A stretch of DNA of 64,000 bases, from NCBI GenBank assembly GCA_009712635.1, contig WASS01000029.1:231276-295275 (forward strand). The letters run 5' to 3'. The stretch comes from Hungatella sp. (lineage in GTDB: Bacteria; Bacillota; Clostridia; Lachnospirales; Lachnospiraceae). The notes below the pieces were generated by a model, which had not been told where the DNA came from, ran no database searches, and saw only the letters and a program-made list of their open reading frames with translations. A program made the position numbers and the translations under genes. Below, one piece after another: positions 37,282 to 45,395 of the stretch. The stretch's first letter is position 1. The number at the start of each line of letters is the position of its first letter.

Positions 37282-38391
37282 ATGCCGCCAGTGAATTTAT
37301 TGATAAAACCAGCTTCCGGGCTGTGCAATATGGAATGCGATTACTGTTTTTATTGTGATGAGACAAAAAAAAGGAAGCAGGCATCTTACGGGTTGATGTC
37401 AAAAGAGACCTTGGCCAATGTGATTCGCAAAGCACTTTCTTATGGAGAGCAGAGTGCTGTAATCGCTTTCCAGGGTGGTGAACCAACACTTTGTGGAATT
37501 GATTTTTATGAAGAGGCAGTGGGATTAGTAAAACAGTATAACATTAACAACTTGAAAATTGAATTTGCCATTCAGACCAATGGCTATGCCATCACAGAGG
37601 AATGGTGTGAATTCTTTAAAAAAAATCATTTTCTGGTGGGCTTATCCGTTGATGGTACAGAAGCCACACATGATAAGTACAGACATGACAAAAAGGGAGA
37701 AGGAACATACCAGAAGATTCTTCATGCAGCCAGGCTGATGAAGAAAAGCGGTGTAGAGTTCAATATACTTACAGTAGTCAATAAAGAAACGGCAGAAAAT
37801 ATTGTTTCCATTTACAAGGAATATAAGAGAAATGGCTGGGACTATTTACAGTTTATTGCCTGCCTGGACCCTCTTGGGGAGATTCGTGGCCAAAGAGAAT
37901 ACTCCCTTACTCCAAAGGCGTACGGTGAGTTCCTGGTCAGGCTTTTTCACCTGTGGTATAAGGACTGGAAACGGGGAAAACAGCCCTATATCAGGCAGTT
38001 TGAAAACTATATCGGAATCCTTTTAAATTACGAGCCGGAATCCTGTGAACAACGAGGGGTATGCGGGATTCAGAATGTGGTAGAGGCGGACGGCGAAGTC
38101 TATCCCTGTGATTTTTATGTTTTGGATGATTTTAAGCTGGGAAATCTAAATCAGGATACAATGGTAAAAATCCAGATAAGAAGATCAGAGACTGGCTTTA
38201 TTGAGCGGTCCCAGAATCATTCCGAGGACTGCAGACAGTGCCACTGGTTTTCTCTCTGCCGCGGTGGCTGCTATCGCTGCAGAGATGGTGCGGAGGACAA
38301 TTATTTCTGCGAAAGCTACCGGATGCTGTTTGAGAACTGCTTCACCCATATGGAGGAGATAAGCCGTTTTCTGTTCACAGCCAGGTATTAA
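37282..38391 (+). CDS. Anaerobic sulfatase-maturating enzyme, radical SAM
   Basis: Radical S-adenosylmethionine enzyme of 369 residues that oxidises the active-site Cys (or Ser) of sulfatases to formylglycine without oxygen. The SAM cluster Cys motif CNMECDYC (Cys15, 19, 22) lies in the family-specific start LLIKPASGLCNMECDYCFYC. The C-terminal SPASM domain carries the further Cys ligands (CGIQNVVEADGEVYPCDFYVL, CRQCHWFSLCRGGCYRC). Full length for the family. AAGGAGG is 10 nt before the ATG. It lies 21 bp after the exporter gene, so it is co-expressed with larC and TSUP. The clients are the two Cys-type sulfatases encoded at 23849 and 27819. Confidence 0.93.
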   Translation: MPPVNLLIKPASGLCNMECDYCFYCDETKKRKQASYGLMSKETLANVIRKALSYGEQSAVIAFQGGEPTLCGIDFYEEAVGLVKQYNINNLKIEFAIQTNGYAITEEWCEFFKKNHFLVGLSVDGTEATHDKYRHDKKGEGTYQKILHAARLMKKSGVEFNILTVVNKETAENIVSIYKEYKRNGWDYLQFIACLDPLGEIRGQREYSLTPKAYGEFLVRLFHLWYKDWKRGKQPYIRQFENYIGILLNYEPESCEQRGVCGIQNVVEADGEVYPCDFYVLDDFKLGNLNQDTMVKIQIRRSETGFIERSQNHSEDCRQCHWFSLCRGGCYRCRDGAEDNYFCESYRMLFENCFTHMEEISRFLFTARY

Positions 38392-38398
38392 ATGACAG

Positions 38399-38446
38399 GT
38401 TCCACTCAGATGTTGCGTGTGCAACATCCTGGGTGGAACTTTTTTG
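38399..38446 (+). terminator. Terminator after sulfatase maturase
   Basis: Outer stem GTTCCAC/GTGGAAC and inner stem GATGTTGC/GCAACATC with a GTGT loop and a 3-nt bulge on each side, followed by TTTTTT. Confidence 0.92.
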
Positions 38447-38506
38447 CTATCATAGAAAAGTAAGAGCTGACTTACTAAAATGATACAAATCGATATGGAG
38501 GCAGAC

Positions 38507-39043
38507 ATGAAAAAGGTAAATGTAAATTTTGAAAAACTGTATTATGGATTTCCTGTTGTACTTGTAAGCTATTACGAGAAAGATGGGACTCCCAATGTGA
38601 CTACGGTGTCTTCATCCTACACTTTAAAGGATATGATGGCGCTGGGTTTTTCTTCAAAGGGATATGGCATAAAGCAGATTAAAGAGGTATCGGATTTCGT
38701 GGTAAATATTGCAGACAGCAGCATGGAAGAGGCAGTGAATTTTTGCGGCAGCAAAACAGGAGCAGAGTGCAAAAAATTTGACAGCATCGGACTGACACCG
38801 GTTGCATCTGAGGTGATTCATGCTCCAGTAATAAAAGAATGCCCAATTTCCTTTGAATGCAGCCTGACGGATGTAATTGAAAGCGAAAATCATATAGGAA
38901 TTACAAATATTCTGGCTAAAATAAAGGGCCGTCTTGTAGCGGAAGAATTTTTAAACAGGGAAGGAAGACTGAACGTATCCGTTTTTGATGATATTTTATA
39001 CATCGGAGACGGAGCCAGCCGCGGATTCCGTAATATGAAATAA
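38507..39043 (+). CDS. Flavin reductase-like / flavoredoxin family protein
   Basis: FMN-binding split-barrel protein of 178 residues (flavoredoxin type): the opening FEKLYYGFPVVLVSYYEKDGTPNVTTVSSSYTLKD and SFECSLTDVIESENHIGITNILA are typical. Such proteins bind FMN and pass electrons or reduce flavin. The ATG at 38507 has GGAGG 5 nt upstream; the earlier in-frame ATG at 38480 precedes that site and is rejected. Monocistronic after a strong terminator. A partner is not evident; it might serve the flavin enzymes in the region. Confidence 0.85.
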   Translation: MKKVNVNFEKLYYGFPVVLVSYYEKDGTPNVTTVSSSYTLKDMMALGFSSKGYGIKQIKEVSDFVVNIADSSMEEAVNFCGSKTGAECKKFDSIGLTPVASEVIHAPVIKECPISFECSLTDVIESENHIGITNILAKIKGRLVAEEFLNREGRLNVSVFDDILYIGDGASRGFRNMK

Positions 39044-39105
39044 AATTATTTTCCGTATATTTTCCTGATGACTACAGAAACTAATGTCACACAGGAGGTA
39101 AGAAA

Positions 39106-39318
39106 ATGGCAAAAGCAGGAATGAGAAGACCAAGTCCGTATGATCCCAAAAATCATGGTACGGAAAATCACGAAAAAATGCATCACCCAAAGAATGAACA
39201 GGCCATGGTTCCTGAGATTCAGGGAGCTGCAAAAAACAGCAGCGAAAAAGCAGGTCCCGTCAATGCTCCAAACTGGGCAAGAGATGATTACAAAACTGGA
39301 AATAAAAACGAGGACTGA
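39106..39318 (+). CDS. Small hydrophilic protein of unknown function
   Basis: 70 residues, MAKAGMRRPSPYDPKNHGTENHEKMHHPKN at the start in several overlapping motifs: rich in Pro, Asn, His, Lys and Glu, no hydrophobic segment, probably disordered. The strong site AGGAGG lies 9 nt before the ATG, and a terminator follows, so it is a genuine gene. It resembles short conserved hypothetical proteins of clostridia that I cannot name. No function can be proposed. Confidence 0.65.
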   Translation: MAKAGMRRPSPYDPKNHGTENHEKMHHPKNEQAMVPEIQGAAKNSSEKAGPVNAPNWARDDYKTGNKNED

Positions 39319-39350
39319 TGTGGAATACATTGCTGATCTATTATAGTTAT

Positions 39351-39385
39351 AAAATCACAGCCGCCATATGACGGCTGTAATTTTA
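39351..39385 (+). terminator. Terminator after the 70-residue gene
   Basis: ACAGCCG (39357-39363) pairs with CGGCTGT (39372-39378); AAAAT before and AATTTTAT after. Confidence 0.8.
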
Positions 39386-39485
39386 TATAGAAGTCGTGTT
39401 TCACTTCTGTTTCAAAACGGTGTTTTATTAAAATGAAATATATGATATACTAATACGGAACAAGCAGGATATGAGGTGATTTATT

Positions 39486-40169
39486 ATGAATTTACAGCAA
39501 CGGAACATGATTACAAGTGAAGAAATATATGAAGATTTATGCTCTAAAATAGAAAACCTGGATTATATGCCAGGGGAGGCAATCAGTGAAAACGAGCTCT
39601 GTGAGCGTTATGATACTTCCCGGCACATGATACGAGGTGCTTTTGCCATGCTAAGACAGAGACGTTTATTAGAAGTATATCCACAAAGAGGAAGCTTTGT
39701 AAGCCTCATCGATATCAAATATATCTCAGATATTATTTACATGCGGGAATCAATTGAACAGGAAGCGCTTCAGCTTGTAATAGAATCAGGGAATGTAGAG
39801 GAAACCTGTGATAAGATGAGTGCTAACCTGGAAATTCAAAGGAATAATATAATGGACAAATACCCCAACGAAGATTTTTTCCGTCTGGACAGAGAGTTTC
39901 ATGCTTATTATCTGGAAGCAGCGGGACATGGGGATATTATGAATATGATGTCCGATTCCTATATCCATTTTAGGAGATGGCGTAATCTGGAACTTCGTTC
40001 CATGCCGAGAATGGACGAATTAATCAAACAGCATGAAATTATAATTAAGAATTTAAGGAATAAAGATCGGCTTGCAGTGAGAAAAAGTCTTCATGAACAT
40101 ATTGATACAATCAGGCTGTTTAACTCTGTAGTAGAGAAAACTAAAAACGAGTATTTCTATAAAAGATAG
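39486..40169 (+). CDS. GntR-family regulator, FCD (FadR) subfamily
   Basis: Regulator of 227 residues. Winged helix at about 10-78 (EEIYEDLCSKIENLDYMPGEAISENELCERYDTSRHMIRGAFAML) and an all-helical FCD effector domain at about 85-215 with the metal/ligand residues in DREFHAYYLEAAGH and SLHEHIDTI. FCD regulators bind organic acids and recognise short palindromes with TNGTNNNACNA geometry. The motif TTGTCGACAAG, which fits this, precedes four transcription units between 40254 and 57483, all of amino-acid/hydroxyacid fermentation, so this is probably their regulator. No copy of the motif is seen in front of its own gene. Confidence 0.88.
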   Translation: MNLQQRNMITSEEIYEDLCSKIENLDYMPGEAISENELCERYDTSRHMIRGAFAMLRQRRLLEVYPQRGSFVSLIDIKYISDIIYMRESIEQEALQLVIESGNVEETCDKMSANLEIQRNNIMDKYPNEDFFRLDREFHAYYLEAAGHGDIMNMMSDSYIHFRRWRNLELRSMPRMDELIKQHEIIIKNLRNKDRLAVRKSLHEHIDTIRLFNSVVEKTKNEYFYKR

Positions 40170-40217
40170 AAGCTTCAAATAAATGCCCGCAATACAGCTA
40201 CTTTAATACTTTAATAC

Positions 40218-40246
40218 TTGAAAAAGCAGTATGAAAGTGGTAAGAT
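40218..40246 (+). promoter_or_regulatory. Promoter of the aminotransferase operon
   Basis: TTGAAA (40218-40223), 17-bp spacer, TAAGAT (40241-40246). Closely similar in sequence to the dehydratase-operon promoter at 57427-57455 (shared ATACTTGAAAAA and AAGTGGTA). Confidence 0.7.
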
Positions 40247-40254
40247 AAAATTAC

Positions 40255-40273
40255 TTGTAGACAAGATAACAAG
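40255..40273. promoter_or_regulatory. GntR operator 1
   Basis: TTGTAGACAAGATAACAAG: identical in 18 of 19 positions to 57465-57483. It lies just downstream of the -10 box, a repressor position. Confidence 0.65.
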
Positions 40274-40299
40274 TACTGTGATTGGGGGTGATAATACAG

Positions 40300-40773
40300 A
40301 TGAAGATAAATTTGCAGGGAAATGTTGCAAGCGAAGCTGTTATAGAAATAGAAGAATCAAGCAGAAACTATGTATTCAGAGGTAATGCCGTATGTTGTAA
40401 TGATTTAGATACATTATACGAAGTAATTAAAAACATTGGGGTCAGCGGGAATAAAGTAATTGTTCTTAGAAAACAGGATAATATGGATTTAGATAGTTTT
40501 TTAAATAAATACACTCTAATATCAGATTCTTTCAATCCAGATCACGTCTATCATATTATTTCTAATGTTAAATTACCAGAAAGGAAAAACGTTTATTCCA
40601 TCTACATCAAAACTTCTGAATTCAACTATGAGGAACAGCTGTTTTTGATTGAAGATGGGGATAACCTTTTACTGGATATTCCTAAACATGTGCTGTATCT
40701 GTATATTGCAGATATAGAACTAACACATAGAAAATATGAACTCATGAAGATTTACAATATTTTACAGAAATGA
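40300..40773 (+). CDS. Conserved hypothetical protein, first gene of aminotransferase operon
   Basis: 157 residues, no recognisable domain, no membrane helix and no Cys motif beyond a CC pair (AVCCNDLDTLYEVI, about 33-46). Predicted alpha/beta, acidic, with two similar-looking segments around VYHIISNVKLPERKNVYSIYI and LFLIEDGDNLLLDIPKHVLYLYI. The ATG at 40300 lies about 9 nt after GGGGGTG; a TTG at 40282 overlaps that site. It is 10 bp from the aminotransferase gene and under the GntR-type operator, so it belongs to the same fermentation regulon. Function unknown. Confidence 0.6.
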   Translation: MKINLQGNVASEAVIEIEESSRNYVFRGNAVCCNDLDTLYEVIKNIGVSGNKVIVLRKQDNMDLDSFLNKYTLISDSFNPDHVYHIISNVKLPERKNVYSIYIKTSEFNYEEQLFLIEDGDNLLLDIPKHVLYLYIADIELTHRKYELMKIYNILQK

Positions 40774-40783
40774 TGAGGACAAT

Positions 40784-41977
40784 ATGATATTATCAAAAAA
40801 TATGGAGCGGTTGGTTGCGGGAAGTTCAACCATAAGAAGGTTATTTGAAGAAGGAATTGAACTGTCTAAAAAGGTCGGAAGTGAGAATGTATATGATTTT
40901 AGTCTGGGAAATCCCGCATCACCAGTACCTGATGAAGTGAAAAAGTCCATCTATAGAATTCTGGAGAATAATGACTCCAATTATGTTCACGGATATATGA
41001 AGAATGCCGGATATGATGATGTGAGACAGAAGGTAGCGGCATTTATGAATAAAAAATACGGAGCAGCCTTTGAAAAAGAGGACATCATCATGACGGTGGG
41101 GGCTGCCGGAGGAATCAACTGCATTCTGCGCTCACTGCTGGAGGAAGGCGATGAAGTGCTTTGCTTTGCTCCGTATTTTGGTGAATACCGAAGCTATGTT
41201 GCCAATTATGCCGGGGAATTAACGGTTGTACCGGCAGATTACAGTACCTTCCAGCCCAATCTGGATGAGTTTAAAAAATATGTAAATTCCAGAACAAAGG
41301 CAATTATATTGAATAATCCCAATAATCCTTCTGGTGTCATATACAAACAGGAGGTTTTCGAGAAACTGCAGCTGTTACTGGAAGAGGCGGAGCGAGAAAT
41401 CGGACACCCTATCTATGTAATATCGGATGAACCTTACAGAGAGCTGGTTTATGATGACTGTGAACTTTCTTACGCACCCGATTTTATTAAAAACTGTATC
41501 GTAGTTTATTCGTTCAGTAAATCCTTATCTCTGTCTGGGGAACGAATCGGTTATATGGCAGTGAGCAAGCAGATTGATTATTACGAGGAACTCATTAATG
41601 CCCTGATTGTAGCTAATCGCTGTATTGGCTACATCAATGCACCATCCCTGTTTCAGCTTGTGGTGGCGGATTGCCTGGAAGTGAAAACGGATGTATCTTT
41701 TTATGACCGGAACCGGATACTTTTATACCAGTCACTTATGGATATGGGATTTGAATGTGTGAGACCTCAGGGTGCTTTTTACTTATTAGTGAAATCTCCT
41801 GTGGAAGATGAACAGGTTTTTGTAAAGCAGGCGAAAGAATATCATATTATTATGGTACCGGCATCAACCTTCGGCTGCCCAGGCTATGTAAGGCTTGCTT
41901 ATTGTGTCTCCCATGATATGATACTGCGTTCCATTCCTGCTTTTAAAAAGCTTGCAGAAGATTATTTCAGCGTATAA
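40784..41977 (+). CDS. PLP-dependent class I aminotransferase
   Basis: Fold-type I aminotransferase of 397 residues. The cofactor Lys246 is in YSFSKSLSLSGERIGY; other family landmarks are NNPNNPSG (about 171-178), ISDEPYRELVYDD (about 218-230) and the substrate carboxylate Arg in CPGYVRLAY near the C terminus. It converts an amino acid to its 2-oxo acid. The amino acid is not determined. As it shares the operator of the oxidoreductase and dehydratase operons, it probably feeds 2-oxo acids into both the oxidative (Vor-type) and reductive (hydroxyacid) branches. Confidence 0.9.
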   Translation: MILSKNMERLVAGSSTIRRLFEEGIELSKKVGSENVYDFSLGNPASPVPDEVKKSIYRILENNDSNYVHGYMKNAGYDDVRQKVAAFMNKKYGAAFEKEDIIMTVGAAGGINCILRSLLEEGDEVLCFAPYFGEYRSYVANYAGELTVVPADYSTFQPNLDEFKKYVNSRTKAIILNNPNNPSGVIYKQEVFEKLQLLLEEAEREIGHPIYVISDEPYRELVYDDCELSYAPDFIKNCIVVYSFSKSLSLSGERIGYMAVSKQIDYYEELINALIVANRCIGYINAPSLFQLVVADCLEVKTDVSFYDRNRILLYQSLMDMGFECVRPQGAFYLLVKSPVEDEQVFVKQAKEYHIIMVPASTFGCPGYVRLAYCVSHDMILRSIPAFKKLAEDYFSV

Positions 41978-42008
41978 ATGGATATGACTTATGAGCAGGA
42001 GGTATTCA

Positions 42009-42827
42009 ATGGATGGGCTTTTTACAATTGGTGAAGTCTCTAAACTGTTTCACATAGATGTACGACTTCTTCGCCATTATGATAAGATCTCCCTGCTGAA
42101 ACCCGAATACAATGATAAAAACACCGGGTATCGGTATTATTCAACCAGGCAGTTTGAATGCCTCAATACAATTCGCTATCTGCGTTCGCTGAATATACCT
42201 TTGGCCAGAATACGAGAGTTCTTTGAAAACCGGGACGATAAAAAGATGCTGGAAATTCTTTCAGAACAGGGAGATTTAGTCAGAAAAGAGCGTGAGAATT
42301 TAGACCGGATAGAACGAAAGATTAAAAGCAGAATCCTTCAGATCAAAGATGTCTCCCAGACTCAGTATGGTATCATAGAAGAACGGAAGTTTGAAGAACG
42401 GAAGATAGCCGCTTTGAAAAAGGAGATCTCGGTCTCGGAAGACTTAGAGCATCCCATTCGGGAGCTTGAACTGGTGAATGGTCTCAATTCCATTATGTTC
42501 CTGGGAAAAGTCGGAGTTTCCATAGCCAGAGAGAACTTATTGAAATCTGATTTTGAAAGCTTCTCTTCTATATTTGTTCTCATTGAACCAGATGATGAAT
42601 GCGGTGAATGTTCCTCCATTATCGGGGCGGGGGATTATCTTATTGAACGGTTCCATGGAATTCACAAAGACTCCCAGCCTGTATACCAGCATTTATTTGA
42701 TTATATGAAAGAAAAGGGTTACGAACTTGCCGGTGATTCACTGGAATTTGCATTAATTGATTCCGGAATTACCTTTGATTCGACAAAATTCACCACAGAA
42801 ATACAAATTCCTTATAAAAAATGTTGA
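42009..42827 (+). CDS. MerR-family regulator with effector domain
   Basis: 272 residues. MerR winged helix at the N terminus (FTIGEVSKLFHIDVRLLRHYDKISLLKPE, about 5-33; YRYYSTRQFECLNTIRYLRSL), a coiled-coil dimerisation helix (about 80-115) and a C-terminal GyrI/BmrR-like ligand domain. No metal-binding Cys. The ATG at 42009 is 6 nt from AGGAGG (41997-42002), which overlaps an earlier in-frame ATG at 41991. It follows the aminotransferase gene at 31 bp and ends the operon at a terminator. Targets and ligand are unknown. Confidence 0.85.
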   Translation: MDGLFTIGEVSKLFHIDVRLLRHYDKISLLKPEYNDKNTGYRYYSTRQFECLNTIRYLRSLNIPLARIREFFENRDDKKMLEILSEQGDLVRKERENLDRIERKIKSRILQIKDVSQTQYGIIEERKFEERKIAALKKEISVSEDLEHPIRELELVNGLNSIMFLGKVGVSIARENLLKSDFESFSSIFVLIEPDDECGECSSIIGAGDYLIERFHGIHKDSQPVYQHLFDYMKEKGYELAGDSLEFALIDSGITFDSTKFTTEIQIPYKKC

Positions 42828-42855
42828 CCCTCCAATCATTGGAGGGTTTATTATT
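42827..42855 (+). terminator. Terminator after merR-type gene
   Basis: CCCTCCAA (42828-42835) with TTGGAGGG (42839-42846), tight 3-nt loop, then TTTATTATTTATT. Confidence 0.85.
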
Positions 42856-42901
42856 TATTAGGTTAAGGGCTGACGGGATAGGAGAAAGGAATGTGTGAAC
42901 A

Positions 42902-43579
42902 ATGATTGGGACGTTTGTTAATACAGCTGCCATAATAACCGGCAGTGTGATCGGTACCTGCATTCAAAAAGGAATAGGTGAGAAGTATCAGGATGCATTG
43001 TACAATGCGATGGGTCTTGCGGCATGCGGTCTGGGTCTGAATGCCGTTGTGCAGAATATGCCAAAGAGCGATTTTCCTGTGCTTTTTATAGTCAGTCTTG
43101 CATTGGGGAGCCTGATAGGGTCCAAACTTGATCTGATGAAACATTTTGAAGAAATTACCGCACGCTTTTCAAAAGGTAATTTAGGCCAGGGTCTTTCTAC
43201 CGCGATTCTTCTGTTCTGCATTGGAACTTTATCCATTCTGGGACCTATGGAAAGCGCTCTTCATGGAGATAACACCTATCTGTTTACCAATGCGACTCTG
43301 GATTTTGTCACTTCACTGGTTCTTGCATCTGCTTATGGCATTGGGATCGCCTTTGCTGCAATTGTCCTGTTTCTCTGGCAGGGGAGCATTTATCTGCTTT
43401 CTTCATACCTTGCCGGTTTTCTTACCGGGAATTTACTGGCAGAGATATCCCTGGTAGGGGGCTTTTTAATTTTTAGTTCAGGTCTTTCCATTTTGAAAAT
43501 TAAGGACTGCAAAACGTTGAATATGCTGCCTTCGTTAGGCGTACCTGTTTTGTGGTTTTTAATAAAAAGATTCTTTTAA
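42902..43579 (+). CDS. DUF554 membrane protein
   Basis: 225 residues with about seven membrane segments. The start MIGTFVNTAAIITGSVIG and the central LGSLIGSKLDLMKHFEE and CIGTLSILGPMESALHGD are characteristic of the DUF554 (YdfK) family, a possible transporter of unknown substrate. The ATG has GGAGAAAGGA upstream. It stands between the MerR gene and a YczE-like protein and may be co-transcribed with the latter, 100 bp away. Confidence 0.85.
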   Translation: MIGTFVNTAAIITGSVIGTCIQKGIGEKYQDALYNAMGLAACGLGLNAVVQNMPKSDFPVLFIVSLALGSLIGSKLDLMKHFEEITARFSKGNLGQGLSTAILLFCIGTLSILGPMESALHGDNTYLFTNATLDFVTSLVLASAYGIGIAFAAIVLFLWQGSIYLLSSYLAGFLTGNLLAEISLVGGFLIFSSGLSILKIKDCKTLNMLPSLGVPVLWFLIKRFF

Positions 43580-43679
43580 CAGTATTTTTTTTGAGGGGGA
43601 GAAAGGAGATGATCCAACAGAAGAGAGGATAGAACGGCAGATTAATCACACAATAATATTTACACGAAGGAGTTATATA

Positions 43680-44351
43680 ATGGAAAAAGGAGTTATCTGG
43701 TTTAAACGAAGTATTATTTATTTAATTGGTCTTTTCACAATGGCGTTTGGGGTATCCGTATCAAAGATGTCGGATCTGGGCGTTTCCCCTGTAAATTCCA
43801 TACCCAGTGTTGTCAGTGAGATTCTTAATATTGATATGGGAATCTGTACTACAGGAGTATTTACCATATTTATAATACTTCAGATTTTAATTTTACGAAG
43901 AGATTTTAAAAAGGTCTATCTGCTTCAGATTTTCTGCTCTGTCATATTCGGCGTTTTTGTCAGCGTGACCAACAGACTGGCCGATAAGATCCTGCCGGTA
44001 TGCACAAATTATGGAATGAGGCTTGTATATGTGGCAGTCAGCATGGTATTGATCGCACTGGGGATTCTGCTTTATCTTGAGGCGGATATCTTATCCCTTC
44101 CAGGTGAAGGTGTCATGAAAGCAATCAGCCATAAAACAGGCATACATATTTCTACCTCCAAACTTTTTTTTGACTGGTCGGTAGTAATAATTGCCGCGGC
44201 CTTATCATTTACCTTTATGGGCGAATTCATTGGTGTAAGAGAGGGTACTATTTTTGCGGCATTCGGTGTAGGAATATGCTTAAAGTTTATGAATAAACAT
44301 TTACAAGAGCCATTACGTGGGTTCCTGGTGCCGGTAGCGGAAGAATTTTAG
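43680..44351 (+). CDS. YczE/YitT-like membrane protein
   Basis: 223 residues, five membrane helices, with KRSIIYLIGLFTMAFGVSVSKMSDLGVSPVNSIP in overlapping motifs at the N terminus and LPGEGVMKAISHKTGIHISTSKLFFDWSVV further on, as in the YczE/DUF6198 family. Function of the family is unsettled. GAAGGAG lies 8 nt before the ATG. It is followed 12 bp later by a metallo-beta-lactamase-fold gene, so the two probably form a unit. Confidence 0.8.
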   Translation: MEKGVIWFKRSIIYLIGLFTMAFGVSVSKMSDLGVSPVNSIPSVVSEILNIDMGICTTGVFTIFIILQILILRRDFKKVYLLQIFCSVIFGVFVSVTNRLADKILPVCTNYGMRLVYVAVSMVLIALGILLYLEADILSLPGEGVMKAISHKTGIHISTSKLFFDWSVVIIAAALSFTFMGEFIGVREGTIFAAFGVGICLKFMNKHLQEPLRGFLVPVAEEF

Positions 44352-44363
44352 GAGGAATGATTG

Positions 44364-45161
44364 ATGTATCGCAGTTGGAGAAAGTCGAAAAGCTTAAAAC
44401 CTGATTTCAATAAGAAAGAGGTAAGTATTTGTCCTGCAACCAGATTTTTTGATCAGCTGTCCTTTGTTGGGGATGAAATTGTCGGCTGTTTTATTCTGGA
44501 GACGGACGCAGGGATAGTGTTGATTGACTGTATGAATCCCGATGAGCGGTGCGCCCATATGATCGAAAAAGGGTTTCAGGATCTGGAATTAGATATCAAT
44601 GATTTATGTGCAATCCTGATTAGTCATGGTCATGGAGACCATTACGGTATGGCTGGATATTTTAAGGAGACATATGGGACCAGAATTTATATGTCGGAAA
44701 CAGATTATAATTTTGCCAGAAACATGCCAGAGAGATTTCCGTGGAACCCCATTGATTTTACCGTTGACTTATTTTTACAAGATGGGGAAGATTTAAGATT
44801 TGGTGAGACGGTTATTCATGCAGTTCATACTCCAGGACACACAGAAGGGTGTTTTTCCTTTGTAATACCGGTCACGGATGAAGGCAGAGTCCATCATATG
44901 GCTTTATGGGGCGGATCAGGGATACTTCCGGATTCGAATATTTCAGATTATTATCATTCGCTGGTGAAATTCAGTGCAGTCTGTGATCGCTATCACGTAG
45001 ATGGTGAAATTGCAACCCATCCCTGCCTTGACATGGGAATTGAACGACTGAACCTGATTCGCAATCTGGTAGATGGTATCCCCAACCCATTTGTACTTGG
45101 GCGGGAAGGCTATCAATATTATGAGCAGATATTTTACAATATGGTTAAACAGGCAGAATGA
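44364..45161 (+). CDS. Metallo-beta-lactamase-fold hydrolase
   Basis: 265 residues. The zinc motif ISHGHGDHYG is at about 92-101 (HxHxDH), with further His ligands in VHTPGHTEGC (about 157-166) and GEIATHPC. An extra segment (about 176-190, VTDEGRVHHMALWGG) carries the last ligand region. It belongs to the broad glyoxalase II/B1 lactamase group; no signal peptide, so cytosolic. ATG 44364 is 8 nt after AGGAGG. The substrate is unknown; a thioester or lactone would fit the acyl-CoA metabolism nearby, but that is speculation. Confidence 0.82.
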   Translation: MYRSWRKSKSLKPDFNKKEVSICPATRFFDQLSFVGDEIVGCFILETDAGIVLIDCMNPDERCAHMIEKGFQDLELDINDLCAILISHGHGDHYGMAGYFKETYGTRIYMSETDYNFARNMPERFPWNPIDFTVDLFLQDGEDLRFGETVIHAVHTPGHTEGCFSFVIPVTDEGRVHHMALWGGSGILPDSNISDYYHSLVKFSAVCDRYHVDGEIATHPCLDMGIERLNLIRNLVDGIPNPFVLGREGYQYYEQIFYNMVKQAE

Positions 45162-45254
45162 CACAGAATAATACTATAGTTACATTTTTAGATTTAAAAA
45201 CAGGAATACATGTACAAGTTGCATAATGGTATTAGAAAATACTCCTGGACATTA

Positions 45255-45283
45255 TTGACATTATGCTTAAAATATGTTATCAT
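45255..45283 (+). promoter_or_regulatory. Promoter of the oxidoreductase operon
   Basis: Perfect TTGACA (45255-45260), 17-bp spacer, TATCAT (45278-45283), followed by a 110-bp leader that contains two GntR-type sites. Confidence 0.75.
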
Positions 45284-45305
45284 TCAAAAAGTTATTAGTC
45301 GTTTT

Positions 45306-45352
45306 TTGTCGATAACTTTTTTTAAAGCTTTAAATGTCGACAAGACGACAAG
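45306..45352. promoter_or_regulatory. GntR operator 2 (double site)
   Basis: TTGTCGATAA (45306-45315) and ATGTCGACAAG followed by ACGACAAG (45334-45352), both downstream of the promoter. They share the GTCGACAAG core with the other three loci. Confidence 0.65.
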
Positions 45353-45395
45353 TAGATCAATAAGCAATCTGATACTAGGCTGTAAGGAGAAGAAG

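Noticed and set aside
45210..45395. N-terminal extension of the P-loop ATPase by 62 codons
   Set aside because: The segment contains the promoter and GntR-type operators; an ATG with AAGGAG at 45396 gives the natural start.
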